From Anaerolineales bacterium (GTDB lineage: Bacteria; Chloroflexota; Anaerolineae; Anaerolineales; E44-bin32), in contig JAFGNH010000140.1 in assembly GCA_016927115.1 (NCBI GenBank), positions 1 through 64,000 of the forward strand: a stretch of DNA of 64,000 bases. Reading direction: 5' to 3'. Shown here one piece after another: positions 19,735 through 27,835 of this stretch. The first letter of the stretch is position 1. The number at the start of each line of letters is the position of its first letter. The notes under the pieces are model-generated. The model did no database searches, had not been told where the DNA came from, and was given only the letters and a program-made list of their open reading frames with translations. The position numbers were made by a program, and so were the translations under genes.

Positions 19735-20574
19735 TTAAATGGATTCTCCCTCCGCGTCGGTATCGAGCAGGCTGCTGATCACATCGCGCTTTGTGAATGG
19801 GTACGAGAAAAAACGCCAGGCAGCTGTCCATGCCGACATCCTGCGAATACGTTTACCGTGTTTGGTATTGCAAAGAACCTGTCGCACAATCCACGGCGCA
19901 ACCACATCCACCCTGTCTGCCAGGATATTGAATATCCTGCGGCTGCTTTCCCAATTCGGATGTGCCCGCCGATTTTCACCGATCAGCATATCTGTAAGGA
20001 CCATGCCGGGCTGGATGGCACCGATCCTGACCGTGGAACCCTTCAGTTCATCGATGAGTGAATCGTTCAGATATTTAATGCAGCATTTTGTGCTGCCGTA
20101 CACTCCCAGCCCTTCGACCTTGCGGCCGTCGCTGCCAAGCCCTTCCAGGTTGTACACTGTTCCGCCGCCCTGGTTCAGCATCCCCCGCACAGCCGTATGC
20201 ACACCATACAGTGTACCTATGATGTTGGTCTCATTGACCGCCCTCATTTGATCGGAAGGAAGGGCATAAACCGGTGCCTGCTCGTGCGAAATCCCTGCAT
20301 TGTTAATCCAGATATCCACCCGTCCAAATCTGGCGGCCGCGAAATCCCACAGCGCATCCACATCTTCACGCCGTGTAACATCACAGGCAAAACCTGCAGC
20401 GTGCTCCGGAAATAGCGACTGCAGATCAGCCACTACGGCGTCCACTGTTTCCTGCGAACGCCCACTGATCACGACCTGCTGGCCGGCATCAGCAAACGCG
20501 TGCGCCAAACCGAGGCCAATGCCGCGAGTGCTTCCCGTGATAACAATTGTCTGGATATCGCTGGGGGTTTTCAT
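19735..20574 (-). CDS. Short-chain dehydrogenase/reductase
   Basis: A 279-residue classical SDR. The dinucleotide motif TGSTRGIGLG (~13-22) is at the N-terminus, NNAG follows near residue 90, and the catalytic YxxxK is present as YGSTK (~160). The C-terminus is longer than usual and basic. The start at 20574 is set by AAAGGATCTGAA just upstream; the open frame extends 24 codons further without a ribosome site. It is convergent with the NRPS locus, so co-transcription with it is excluded, although it could still modify the product. The substrate is unknown. Confidence 0.9.
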   Translation of the reverse strand: MKTPSDIQTIVITGSTRGIGLGLAHAFADAGQQVVISGRSQETVDAVVADLQSLFPEHAAGFACDVTRREDVDALWDFAAARFGRVDIWINNAGISHEQAPVYALPSDQMRAVNETNIIGTLYGVHTAVRGMLNQGGGTVYNLEGLGSDGRKVEGLGVYGSTKCCIKYLNDSLIDELKGSTVRIGAIQPGMVLTDMLIGENRRAHPNWESSRRIFNILADRVDVVAPWIVRQVLCNTKHGKRIRRMSAWTAAWRFFSYPFTKRDVISSLLDTDAEGESI

Positions 20575-21469
20575 TTCAGATCCTTTCCGGAACTTTTGCA
20601 GGAAATTTTCGTTCTGCTGAACCTGGCTGTGACTGTACTGATCCACCTACATAGTATCTGATATATCCGGCGGTTTCCAGTAATACGCTGGGATGTACAT
20701 GCACCTTATGTACCGGGGATGGCAAACGAGCCAGTATGCCGGCACCCGTACTGCCGCGCTGCAGACAGGCCTGGTTCCGTTCAAGCTGGCGTGAAACAAT
20801 GCCCACATCCACCACAGTGATCAAGAGTGAGTGGATTTCTATCAGGCATCCGGAGGTATTCAGCTATCTATGCTGATATTCGGATTCTGGGTATGATAGA
20901 TACTACCAATCGCTGTCCTTTCCTTTTTGCCTGAAAGTAATAGCCGGACCCTGCCACTTGTCGTTGGACATGGAATACAGGTATGCTATACTGAATTCAT
21001 AATTGTAAGTTGTCTTACAATCTACAGATAGTTGCCAGGCGCGACCTCAGAAAACGTATACCGGTTATCAAAACAGATATGGATCACGCCCTTGAGAATG
21101 ATATGAAGCAGCGCTTGTCACTGTGCGGGCGAAAAATATCTGCTGATGGAAATACCAATAAAGAAGGACCACCAGGATTTCAGACTCTATTTCGTTGGTA
21201 CTCAGAGGAACTATGACAATTGAGAGCTTCCGGGCCTCGGAGAAGTATGCTGATCAACAATCATCTTTTCGATGCAGGTATTCAACCGGTTTGCCATGGG
21301 TGAACATCGAACATCCCACAGCTGATCTTACGCCTCCTTTTCGACAATTGCTTTATAGAACCCACAACTTACTAACTGCCATGGTTGTAAACCCGCCACG
21401 GCGAGCTGTATTGAAACTCACTTTACAAACCGGGAACGAAAACGCATGGTTTAACCCGTCAGGTATTTT
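20575..21469. other. Long stretch without an intact gene
   Basis: Nearly 900 bases with only short, unconvincing open frames. It contains a well-formed plus-strand promoter and operator at 20965-21021 (listed separately) that now faces no intact gene. The next recognisable coding sequence is the xanthine-dehydrogenase remnant at 21470. Together these suggest the region was left behind when a larger gene or operon was deleted. Confidence 0.5.
20965..21021 (+). promoter_or_regulatory. Orphan promoter with inverted-repeat operator
   Basis: TGGACA (20965-20970), 16 bases, then an extended -10 TGcTATACT (hexamer 20987-20992). Ten bases further is a perfect 8-base inverted repeat, ATTGTAAG (21002-21009) and CTTACAAT (21014-21021), separated by ttgt. 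The repeat covers the expected start site, the usual place for a repressor dimer. No intact gene follows for over a kilobase. Confidence 0.6.
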
Positions 21470-21874
21470 ATGTATTTGCACATAGATATCGTTGGGATTA
21501 CAGGTGAAACGACGGTTGGTACAGCAATCAACCCGCTGCAGGTTGATGCTCAGATGGAGGATGCATTAATCCAGGCATCCGGATATGCCCCGATGGAAAA
21601 CCTCGTCGAAGAGGATGGTTATGTCAAAACCCCCAACCTCTCCACCTGTCTGATTCCCACAGTTCTCGATATCCCGAAAAAGATGAAAAACATCATCCTG
21701 GAAGTCCCTGACCGGCGCGGCCCTTGGGGTGTGCGCGGTATGGGTGAAATACCCTTCCTTGCACTTGCTCCGGTGATCGCTGCCGGCATTCATGCCGCAG
21801 CTGGAGTCTGGATTGACCAATTCCCGCTAACACCTGAAGTGGTGCTGCAGGCGTTGGAGGAGGCAAAAGCATAA
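21470..21874 (+). pseudogene. Remnant of xanthine dehydrogenase molybdenum subunit (C-terminal end)
   Basis: About 130 residues match the extreme C-terminus of molybdopterin-binding subunits of the xanthine dehydrogenase/aldehyde oxidase family: VGTAINPLQVDAQMEDALIQ, then a YVKTPNLSTCLIPT segment, ILEVPD, GPWGVRGMGEIPFLALAPVIAAGIHAA and a final WIDQFPLTPEVVLQAL. Full-length proteins have roughly 750 residues, so over 80 percent is missing. The conserved GxGE-type motif near the catalytic Glu survives as RGMGE. No ribosome site precedes the open frame, and the 15 residues before VGTAINP do not fit the family. I call it a deletion remnant. Confidence 0.85.
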
Positions 21875-22049
21875 ACATCCGTTCGGACCGAAAAGCAAAA
21901 ATTGAAGCCGGATACTGCCGAGGGGTATATTGAGTGCAGGTTTTTTTATAAAGTTCCTTTTTCGTTGAACCGGCACACTCGCAAATGAATAATGCATTTG
22001 TTTGCGTTGAATTTTGTTCTTAGAAGCAAACAAGACAGGAGAAAGAAAA

Positions 22050-23441
22050 ATGGAAAGAAAGCCCGATATTTATGAGATACTCGAACGAGCACACACTGGT
22101 GAATACTGTTCCTCCAAGGAATGGGATATCAAGCGAATCGGCGGGACGATCCGAAACCTTCTGAAAAGCCACAAGATTGAAAAAACCTGTGACCCCACCA
22201 ACCCGGTGAACACCGATTTTGCACTGGCTGACAAATTTTATGAAGCCGGGTATGAATTGGCGCTGGAACTGGGTTATTGGTGTGAAGATACCGAACGTAT
22301 TGTAAAAGTATCCCAGGGCGAACTGGATGATGCGCTGAAATTTGCCCCATCCGAGATATTCTTCGGAAGAGGAAAAGACGGCACACTGGTCAAGACACGA
22401 ACGCCTGAAGACCCCTACCCCACAAAGGTAGCCTGCTCGCTGGGTATCACCGTCAGCGAGGAAATTATCCTGGACGTCCTGACCGGGATCGCCCGCGAAC
22501 GTGAGGTCGACATCCTTGAAGGCGTATCAATGACCACGATCCGCGGCCACCAGGTTCTGGCCGGCACGCCCTGGGAAACCCTGATGAACGCCGAATATGC
22601 CCGTATCCACCGCCAGGCCCGCCGCCTGGCAGGGCGCGAAGGTATGGCGGGCTGGGGCTCCATCTCAGCCACCACCGATCTGGGGCAGTTCGGTGCGTAC
22701 GGCGTACCGGGCGGGTTCCACCCCGATTACGACCTCGCCCTGATCCTGTTCCCCTCGGAAATGAAGCTCGATTACCGCACCCTGAACAAGGTTGTACACA
22801 CACTGAACATGGGCGGGATGGTCAAAGCGGACTCCCCGAGCATGATCGGCGGCATGCCTGGTCCGGTCGAAGGTGCGGTTGTATGCGAGATCGCCTGTTC
22901 TATCCTCTCGTATGCGATCCTGCAGAACCATGCCGGCGGCGGGCAGATGTATGATGCCCGCTATCTCAGCAACGTCAACCGCGAAGGCCTCTGGGGCCTC
23001 AGCGTGGTGAACCAGGCTCTTTCGCGGAATACCCACACGCTGCCGGTCAATATTGCCAATGTAGTATCCGGCCCGGTGACCGAGAACCTTCTGTACGAAA
23101 TCGCAGCGGGCCAGGCCGTACTGGCGTGCTCAGGTGCCTCCGCAACAGTGGGGCCGCGCACAGCCGGCGGCAAGATGCACGATTACATCACACCGCTCGA
23201 ATGCCGCTTTACAGCCGAAGTGACCCATGCTGCCTCGGGATTGAGCGTCAAGAAAGTCAATGAGATCGTTAAGGATCTTGTCGCACGCTACGAGGACAAG
23301 ATCAAGAAGCCTGATCCTGGAAAGCCGTACCAGGAAGCATACGACATGTCCACCCACGAACCGACCGAGGAATGGGAGGCGATTTATCATCGTGTGAAGA
23401 AAGAAGTGATCGATCTCGGCGTTCCGATGAGCGATTATTAA
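22050..23441 (+). CDS. MtmB-family methylamine:corrinoid methyltransferase homologue without pyrrolysine
   Basis: A 463-residue homologue of monomethylamine methyltransferase MtmB, a TIM-barrel enzyme that in methanogens moves a methyl group from monomethylamine to a corrinoid protein. Matching blocks run the whole length: RAHTGEYCSSKEWD near the start, a mid-region AGREGMAGWG, and a C-terminus ending GKPYQEAYDMSTHEPTEEW. In MtmB residue 202 is pyrrolysine, read through UAG. Here residue 202, in the same AGRxGM context, is Trp (TGG, 22653-22655). ACAGGAG precedes the ATG. An inverted repeat CAAATG/CATTTG lies at 21982-22000. No corrinoid protein, RamA or pyl gene is in the window, so the substrate may not be methylamine. 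Confidence 0.88.
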   Translation: MERKPDIYEILERAHTGEYCSSKEWDIKRIGGTIRNLLKSHKIEKTCDPTNPVNTDFALADKFYEAGYELALELGYWCEDTERIVKVSQGELDDALKFAPSEIFFGRGKDGTLVKTRTPEDPYPTKVACSLGITVSEEIILDVLTGIAREREVDILEGVSMTTIRGHQVLAGTPWETLMNAEYARIHRQARRLAGREGMAGWGSISATTDLGQFGAYGVPGGFHPDYDLALILFPSEMKLDYRTLNKVVHTLNMGGMVKADSPSMIGGMPGPVEGAVVCEIACSILSYAILQNHAGGGQMYDARYLSNVNREGLWGLSVVNQALSRNTHTLPVNIANVVSGPVTENLLYEIAAGQAVLACSGASATVGPRTAGGKMHDYITPLECRFTAEVTHAASGLSVKKVNEIVKDLVARYEDKIKKPDPGKPYQEAYDMSTHEPTEEWEAIYHRVKKEVIDLGVPMSDY

Positions 23442-23522
23442 TTACGGGGGTTCAGCATGCGGTGATAATAGCCGCAACCCGAGAGAATAACCACAGCTTG
23501 CTGGACCTTGCGCAGTTCAGGC

Positions 23523-23563
23523 AACCCACAGGGGTGGACAATCGTTCGCCCCTGTGGGTTTAC
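23523..23563 (+). terminator. Hairpin terminator after the MtmB homologue
   Basis: A perfect 12-base stem (AACCCACAGGGG / CCCCTGTGGGTT) with a 14-base loop at 23523-23560, followed by a short T run (gggTTTac). It lies about 80 bases past the stop. The stem is strong, but the T tract is short, so efficiency is uncertain. Apart from this hairpin, the 427 bases between 23441 and 23869 show no gene. Confidence 0.65.
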
Positions 23564-23868
23564 TCAGGAACATTCAAACACACCGAACGATACGCCCATT
23601 TTTTCCTCTTACACAACGAACTTTCGTCCGGGAAATAAACACCCGGCCATGTTTGAGATATCCATTACACACAAAACAACCACACGCATATATGCACCGG
23701 TAATCATCGTCAGGGTTCATCAGGCATCCTCTCCCCGCCATTTTACGCTCTCTGCGTACAGCAAGTTGATTCCCGAACAGTGATACCTGGCTTTAATGAT
23801 ATAAATACCACAACATTGGGAGTAGATCACACCTACGATTTTTTCCGGATAAGTCTCAAAGGGTTTGC

Positions 23869-24312
23869 ATGAAACCTGAAAAACCTCTCTCAGCGGAACT
23901 TATTGCACCATGTGGCATGAACTGCGCCATCTGCAGCCGCTATCTATCATTCCTGAATGGCCTGAAACGCAGCCAGTGCAGCGGGTGCCGGCCAGGCCAT
24001 GTGAATTGCACCTATTTATTCGCGAAGTGTTCGGGGGTTAACCATCAATCCGTGAAAGAAGCCGTGTTCTGCTTCGAATGTGACCAGTATCCCTGCGCAC
24101 AGATCAAACGTATGGATAAGCGCTATCAGAAAAGCTATGGGATGAGTGTGGTAGAAAACCTGGAGTGGATTAAGGAAAAGGGGATGGAGAGTTTCCTGGA
24201 AAATCAGGACAGGAAATATCGCTGTCCAGGATGCGGGGGGATGATATCCATTCACAATCGAAAATGCTTCAGTTGTGATACCGTGACACGATTGGCAGAT
24301 CCCCTGTCGTGA
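23869..24312 (+). CDS. Cysteine-rich DUF3795 protein
   Basis: A 147-residue protein with the DUF3795 layout. An N-terminal CGMNCAICSRY segment (~15-25) is followed by CSGCRPGHVNC, CSG and CFECDQYPC, then a helical part and a C-terminal CPGCGG / CFSC pair that looks like an added zinc ribbon. The many paired Cys suggest metal binding, probably zinc. AAAGGG sits correctly before the ATG. The function of the family is unknown. DUF3795 genes are common in anaerobes, often alone, as here. Confidence 0.85.
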   Translation: MKPEKPLSAELIAPCGMNCAICSRYLSFLNGLKRSQCSGCRPGHVNCTYLFAKCSGVNHQSVKEAVFCFECDQYPCAQIKRMDKRYQKSYGMSVVENLEWIKEKGMESFLENQDRKYRCPGCGGMISIHNRKCFSCDTVTRLADPLS

Positions 24313-24411
24313 TCGCGCGTGCCGCGTTTCCGATCCGCGTTTAATCAAACACCGCAACAAACCGTACCTGCCTAAACGGGCATACGTTTCGGGTAGTGTT
24401 CCCTCACCCCA

Positions 24412-24440
24412 GGCCCCTCTCCCGAAACAGAAGAGGGGCC
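24412..24440. repeat. Intergenic palindrome, left copy
   Basis: A 9-base perfect stem (GGCCCCTCT / AGAGGGGCC) with an 11-base loop, preceded by CCCTCACCCCA. The same CCCTCA-CCCC-GGCCCC-TCTCCC core recurs in reverse orientation near 25182-25225. Such C-rich palindromes are familiar as short dispersed intergenic repeats in bacterial genomes. This one is 125 bases past the end of the DUF559 gene. Confidence 0.7.
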
Positions 24441-24565
24441 TATTTGGCTTGCTGGTGGGGATTGTTTGATTGTTTGGCAAGCAATACTTGATCCTGGCTA
24501 ATACACCAGGTTCTAAAATGCCCTGAACTGGGTGCCGTTATTGTCAAAAGCCGGAGTAATCTTGG

Positions 24566-24958
24566 TCACATCTCTGGGTTCCATTTTTTGTGTTTTAACC
24601 TGTTACATATTCTCTTGATTGTATTGATTACTTTATCTGTGTCGTCCAAAACAGACTGGTTTGTAAAACGTATAACGGTACAGCCGCAGTATTCCAGATG
24701 GGCTGTACGTTCTGCGTCCTGTAATTGCTGGTATTTATGGTATGGGCCGTCCACTTCGATGACCAGTTTCAATTCAGCACAGTAGAAATCGACAATGAAG
24801 TGGGAAATCGGGTGCTGGCGCCTGAATTTATATCCATCCAGGTTCCGATTGCGTACTAACCCCCAGAGTTTCTTTTCTGCAGCTGTTTGCTGTTTCCGAT
24901 TAGTACGGCTGTACTGAATTTTTATGAAGTGTTTTTCAATATTCGTTTTTCCGGACAC
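24566..24958 (-). CDS. DUF559 domain protein (endonuclease-fold, Vsr-like)
   Basis: A 130-residue protein of the DUF559 family, related to very-short-patch-repair endonucleases. It has the N-terminal AEKKLWGLVRNR (~27-38), the FRRQHPISHFIVDFYC segment (~45-60), the ELKLVIEVDGPYH motif (~62-74) with the Asp/Glu expected of the nuclease core, and VIRFTNQSVL (~94). The start is GTG at 24958. It is flanked by two C-rich palindromes in opposite orientation. Nuclease activity is inferred from the fold. No methyltransferase that would make a repair pair is nearby. Confidence 0.85.
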   Translation of the reverse strand: MSGKTNIEKHFIKIQYSRTNRKQQTAAEKKLWGLVRNRNLDGYKFRRQHPISHFIVDFYCAELKLVIEVDGPYHKYQQLQDAERTAHLEYCGCTVIRFTNQSVLDDTDKVINTIKRICNRLKHKKWNPEM

Positions 24959-25181
24959 GAATCGATTCTATTTGAAAAGAAGAATTCCCTGCGCGAGTTA
25001 TACATTAAAGCTTTTCAGTACTGTTGATATCTCGCTTCAATGATATATATAAATTCCAGGCACATGACCGCCCTGCTGCTCACTTCCTGGAAGTAATAAC
25101 ACTCGGGATTTGGTCAGAAATGGATGGACCAGTTCCACTTTCACTTGATTTTAATACCATCCGGATTGAATTTTTTATATT

Positions 25182-25208
25182 CCCCTTCTCCCTGACAGGG
25201 AGAAGGGG
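25182..25208. repeat. Intergenic palindrome, right copy
   Basis: A 12-base perfect stem (CCCCTTCTCCCT / AGGGAGAAGGGG) with a 3-base loop, followed by CCAGGGGGTTGAGGG. It is similar to the repeat at 24412 but inverted relative to it. The pair brackets the DUF559 gene. The 413 bases from 24959 to 25371 contain this repeat and the tRNA terminator but no gene. Confidence 0.75.
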
Positions 25209-25324
25209 CCAGGGGGTTGAGGGTCCATCCTGCCGGACGAGAAGCAGCATTACCGGCAGGGGCTCATCGACGTCGGTTTCAAACCGCCATCACTGGCCAA
25301 AAAACCTGATTCCCCCCATTAAAC

Positions 25325-25352
25325 AAAAAAAGGCGCTGGGATAAAACGCCTT
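25325..25352 (-). terminator. Terminator of tRNA-Met
   Basis: On the minus strand AAGGCG and CGCCTT pair around an 11-base loop and are followed by a T run (complement of A at 25325-25331). It is 20 bases past the tRNA 3' end. Confidence 0.8.
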
Positions 25353-25371
25353 CAAAAAAAAGTATCAACTG

Positions 25372-25444
25372 TGGGCCCGGCAGGATTCGAACCTGCGACC
25401 GACCGGTTATGAGCCGGCTGCTCTAACCACTGAGCTACGGGCCC
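25372..25444 (-). tRNA. tRNA-Met (anticodon CAT)
   Basis: A 73-base cloverleaf on the minus strand with a perfect 7-base acceptor stem (GGGCCCG / CGGGCCC), D-arm TAGCTCAGTGGTTAGAGC, anticodon loop CTCATAA and T-arm GGTTCGAATCC. Discriminator A; no encoded CCA. CAT can be elongator Met or, if lysidine-modified, Ile. The overall sequence favours elongator Met, but Ile2 cannot be excluded. Confidence 0.95.
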
Positions 25445-25627
25445 TGCACGCCTCATTGTATCAAAGCCTCAAAAAGTGCGGAAGGGGAAACCGGGATTCC
25501 CCTCAGCACATACCTCTGCTACAATGAGGACTATTAACACCCAACAAACCCACCTTCCACATCCACCGCTCAACTCACCGGCCACCATCTCGCCAGCCGC
25601 ATCACCCTGTTTCTTTCTGGAGCTTCC

Positions 25628-26407
25628 ATGCCCCACCCGGTCCAATATTCGTCTGTAGAAAACAAACCCTCCCTTTGCCTGTTCCCCTGGGCAGGCGGCC
25701 GGCTGGATGTTTACCAGGACCTGATCCAACTGCTGAAAGAGGATTGCTCCATCTATGGCATCGAAGCACGCGGCCTTTACGGAGAAGCCCCACCCCACCT
25801 CACGCTCGAGCAAATGGCAGATGACTACATCCAGGAGCTTTTGCCTGTGCTTTCCCTGGGATCAGTCATTCTGGCCGGAGCCTCAATGGGCGGAAAGGTG
25901 GCGTTCGAGATGGCCCGTCGTCTGGAAAAGGGGCCATTACCATCCCCTCTCGTGGTCATGTTTGATTCCCGCATTATGCCGTTGGATAAGAAGCTGGGCT
26001 TGATCACCCGAGTCAGACTCCATCAAAGCATTCTGGATAGTGCTTCCCTGGGAGGGATTCTACAATATGCCATACAGAAAACACGGACACGCCTTCGGCG
26101 CAGGATTTACAGTTATTTCATAAAGCGGGGGCACCCACTCCCCCCGTCTATCAACAAGCTGGGAACCATCACCTACCTTGTCAGCAAAGCATACCGGCCG
26201 CAGCCGTATGGTGGAAGAGTTATCCTTTTCAGAGCTGGAAAACTGGAGCCAGGTACCCCGCCAGATCCCTTTAATGGCTGGGGAAAAGCTTGCACAGGTG
26301 GGCTGGAAATCAAACCTATCGAAGCGTCCCATACCTCCATTCTTGAGGAACCGGCTGTATCTCTGCTGGCGGCAGAAATGCGCTTTCTAATCTCTGAAAT
26401 CTCCTGA
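25628..26407 (+). CDS. Stand-alone thioesterase related to NRPS thioesterase domains
   Basis: An alpha/beta hydrolase of 259 residues. The nucleophile motif is GASMGGKVAFEMA (~78-90), a DSR tripeptide follows near 115, and the late His is in ASHTSILEEP (~235). The same unusual GASMGG, the DSR and the SHTSxLxEP segment occur in the thioesterase domain of the NRPS 7.5 kb upstream, so the two look like paralogues. It resembles terminal thioesterases more than editing type II enzymes, which usually have GHSMG. GGAG precedes the ATG and TACAAT is at about 25518. It may act on the same pathway, although several unrelated genes lie between. Confidence 0.85.
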   Translation: MPHPVQYSSVENKPSLCLFPWAGGRLDVYQDLIQLLKEDCSIYGIEARGLYGEAPPHLTLEQMADDYIQELLPVLSLGSVILAGASMGGKVAFEMARRLEKGPLPSPLVVMFDSRIMPLDKKLGLITRVRLHQSILDSASLGGILQYAIQKTRTRLRRRIYSYFIKRGHPLPPSINKLGTITYLVSKAYRPQPYGGRVILFRAGKLEPGTPPDPFNGWGKACTGGLEIKPIEASHTSILEEPAVSLLAAEMRFLISEIS

Positions 26408-26625
26408 ACCCAATATCCGGGGCCATAGTACATCTTTGTGCAATACAATTCCTCCTGCTGCGCAGTAACAGCCATTGTCCCGTGTGCCCTCGCTTTCCAG
26501 GGTTCCTCGCGTATTTTTGAACAATCCTGCAGCAGGAATCCGGGAAGTATCGTACGATAGCGCTGCACACTCCAACCACTGCGCCTGTCTTCCGAAACAG
26601 GAAATTCCGGAAAAGGATGCGTCTT

Positions 26626-27126
26626 ATGCCCGAAACAAACTATTTTGAGGTTTTTATCCGCCAGGCTATCCGGCTGGCTGAAGAAGCGGCTGCTGCCGGA
26701 GACCACCCCTTCGGCGCCCTGCTCGTATTGGATGGCGAAATCCTGCTGACTGCGCGCAACACCGTGATCACAGGGAAAGACGCCACCCAGCATGCGGAGC
26801 AGAACCTGGTCAGTAAAGCCTGTCAGGAATTCGGGCGCAGGGTTCTATCACGGAGCACTCTGTATGCCAGCCTGGAACCATGTCCGATGTGCGCGGGCGC
26901 AATCTACTGGGCAGGCATCCCCAGGGTGGTTTATGGTGCACCCGGACACCTGCTCGCCAGGCCGGAAATCGCCTCCCCCTTCCACATTCCAATCCGCGAG
27001 ATCTATGCCCACGCCCACGGTTTCGTGCCGGAGGTTATTGGCCCGGTGCTCGGGGAAGAAGCCTCCCGCATCCATCTGGCGTTCTGGCCTGCATTCCTTG
27101 CCAAATACGGCCAGCACGATATCTGA
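26626..27126 (+). CDS. Nucleoside/nucleobase deaminase (guanine deaminase-like)
   Basis: Zinc-dependent deaminase of the cytidine-deaminase superfamily, 166 residues. The metal and catalytic motifs are complete: HAEQNLV (~52, His and catalytic Glu) and EPCPMCAGAIYWAG (~84-97, two Cys ligands). The length and the C-terminal FWPAFLAKYG are closer to small guanine deaminases/nucleoside deaminases than to tRNA-specific TadA, but TadA cannot be excluded without alignment. I chose the ATG at 26626 because AAGGA is well spaced from it; the ATG nine bases earlier is too near. A long inverted repeat follows the stop. Confidence 0.85.
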   Translation: MPETNYFEVFIRQAIRLAEEAAAAGDHPFGALLVLDGEILLTARNTVITGKDATQHAEQNLVSKACQEFGRRVLSRSTLYASLEPCPMCAGAIYWAGIPRVVYGAPGHLLARPEIASPFHIPIREIYAHAHGFVPEVIGPVLGEEASRIHLAFWPAFLAKYGQHDI

Positions 27127-27138
27127 CTGCTTAATTAC

Positions 27139-27212
27139 GAGACCCGGTCTGAGCACGATACGCCCTTCAATCCGGGTCGAACTGCAGTGCTCAGACCGGG
27201 TCTCCTATTTTT
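27139..27212 (+). terminator. Long inverted repeat with T tract after the deaminase gene
   Basis: A perfect 18-base inverted repeat, GAGACCCGGTCTGAGCAC at 27139-27156 and its complement at 27187-27204, encloses 30 bases and is followed by CTATTTTTT. It starts 12 bases past the deaminase stop, so a terminator is the simplest reading. The stem is far longer, and the loop far larger, than normal for terminators. Confidence 0.7.
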
Positions 27213-27215
27213 TCC

Positions 27216-27246
27216 AAAAAAAAGCCCTGCTTCTCAGCAGAGCTTT
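27216..27246 (-). terminator. Terminator of tRNA-Gly
   Basis: On the minus strand AGCTCTGCT and AGCAGGGCT pair over nine positions (one G-T) around a 4-base loop, then a run of eight T. It begins a few bases past the tRNA 3' end. Confidence 0.85.
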
Positions 27247-27249
27247 CAG

Positions 27250-27321
27250 AGCGGGCGACGGGATTCGAACCCGCGGATGTCAGCTTGGAAGGCTGATGCC
27301 TTACCACTTGGCCACGCCCGC
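27250..27321 (-). tRNA. tRNA-Gly (anticodon TCC)
   Basis: A 72-base cloverleaf on the minus strand: acceptor GCGGGCG / CGCCCGC, D-arm TGGCCAAGTGGTAAGGCA, anticodon loop CTTCCAA, T-arm GGTTCGAATCC. The discriminator is T, as expected for bacterial tRNA-Gly. CCA is not encoded. Confidence 0.97.
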
Positions 27322-27365
27322 ATGTACACGTTAATTGTAAAACCCCGCCCGAAAGCGGTCAAGCC

Positions 27366-27704
27366 TCACAACAGCGGCAGACCGAGATCCTCTGCAGTTG
27401 CTTTTTCATTTCCAATAATGAATAAATCTTTTCCGTTGACCGTTTCGATCTGCAGCTGTTCATGGATCTCAAAATCACCAACCATATCCGTCTCGGCGCC
27501 GGTGTAAACCTTCTCGCCTGTCTGCAGGCGTTCGATCAATTGCTCGCGCTGCAAAAGCACCAGGTCACTCCATACGGGGCCCCGCCGAAGATAACCGCGT
27601 GCAAAGTCCATCTGTCCGTTCTCAGAAAGCTTAACAGCCACCAGTATGACATCGACCTTTTTCTTTGCGGTCGAAGTTTTCTTTCCTCGAAGAGTATATA
27701 TCAC
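27366..27704 (-). CDS. Conserved-looking hypothetical protein, 112 residues
   Basis: Soluble protein of unknown function. The open frame extends upstream across the tRNA-Pro gene, so the real start must be internal. GTG at 27704 fits, with AGGAG eight bases before it. The protein begins with a basic stretch ([12 protein letters not shown]), then [22 protein letters not shown], a region with the pattern expected of alternating strands, and ends in [23 protein letters not shown]. No catalytic motif is visible. It lies between tRNA-Pro and tRNA-Gly on the same strand. Confidence 0.7.
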   Translation of the reverse strand: MIYTLRGKKTSTAKKKVDVILVAVKLSENGQMDFARGYLRRGPVWSDLVLLQREQLIERLQTGEKVYTGAETDMVGDFEIHEQLQIETVNGKDLFIIGNEKATAEDLGLPLL

Positions 27705-27761
27705 GTCGGGCGCTCCTGTTATTGGCTGCACTTCTGGCAGATCGTTCTGCGAAAAACGTGG

Positions 27762-27835
27762 TCGGGGTGGGCGGACTTGAACCGCCGACCTCCGCGTCCC
27801 AAACGCGGCGCGCTGGCCATCTGCGCTACACCCCG
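27762..27835 (-). tRNA. tRNA-Pro (anticodon TGG)
   Basis: A 74-base cloverleaf on the minus strand: acceptor CGGGGTG / CACCCCG, D-arm TAGCGCAGATGGCCAGCGC, anticodon loop TTTGGGA, T-arm GGTTCAAGTCC. Discriminator A. The C1-G72 start pair is usual for tRNA-Pro. Confidence 0.97.

Noticed and set aside
20576-20824. 82-codon minus-strand frame upstream of the SDR gene
   Set aside because: It overlaps the SDR start region; no ribosome site and no recognisable family.
22014-23441. Pyrrolysine readthrough in the MtmB homologue
   Set aside because: The frame has no internal TAG; codon 202 is TGG. No pyl genes are in the window.
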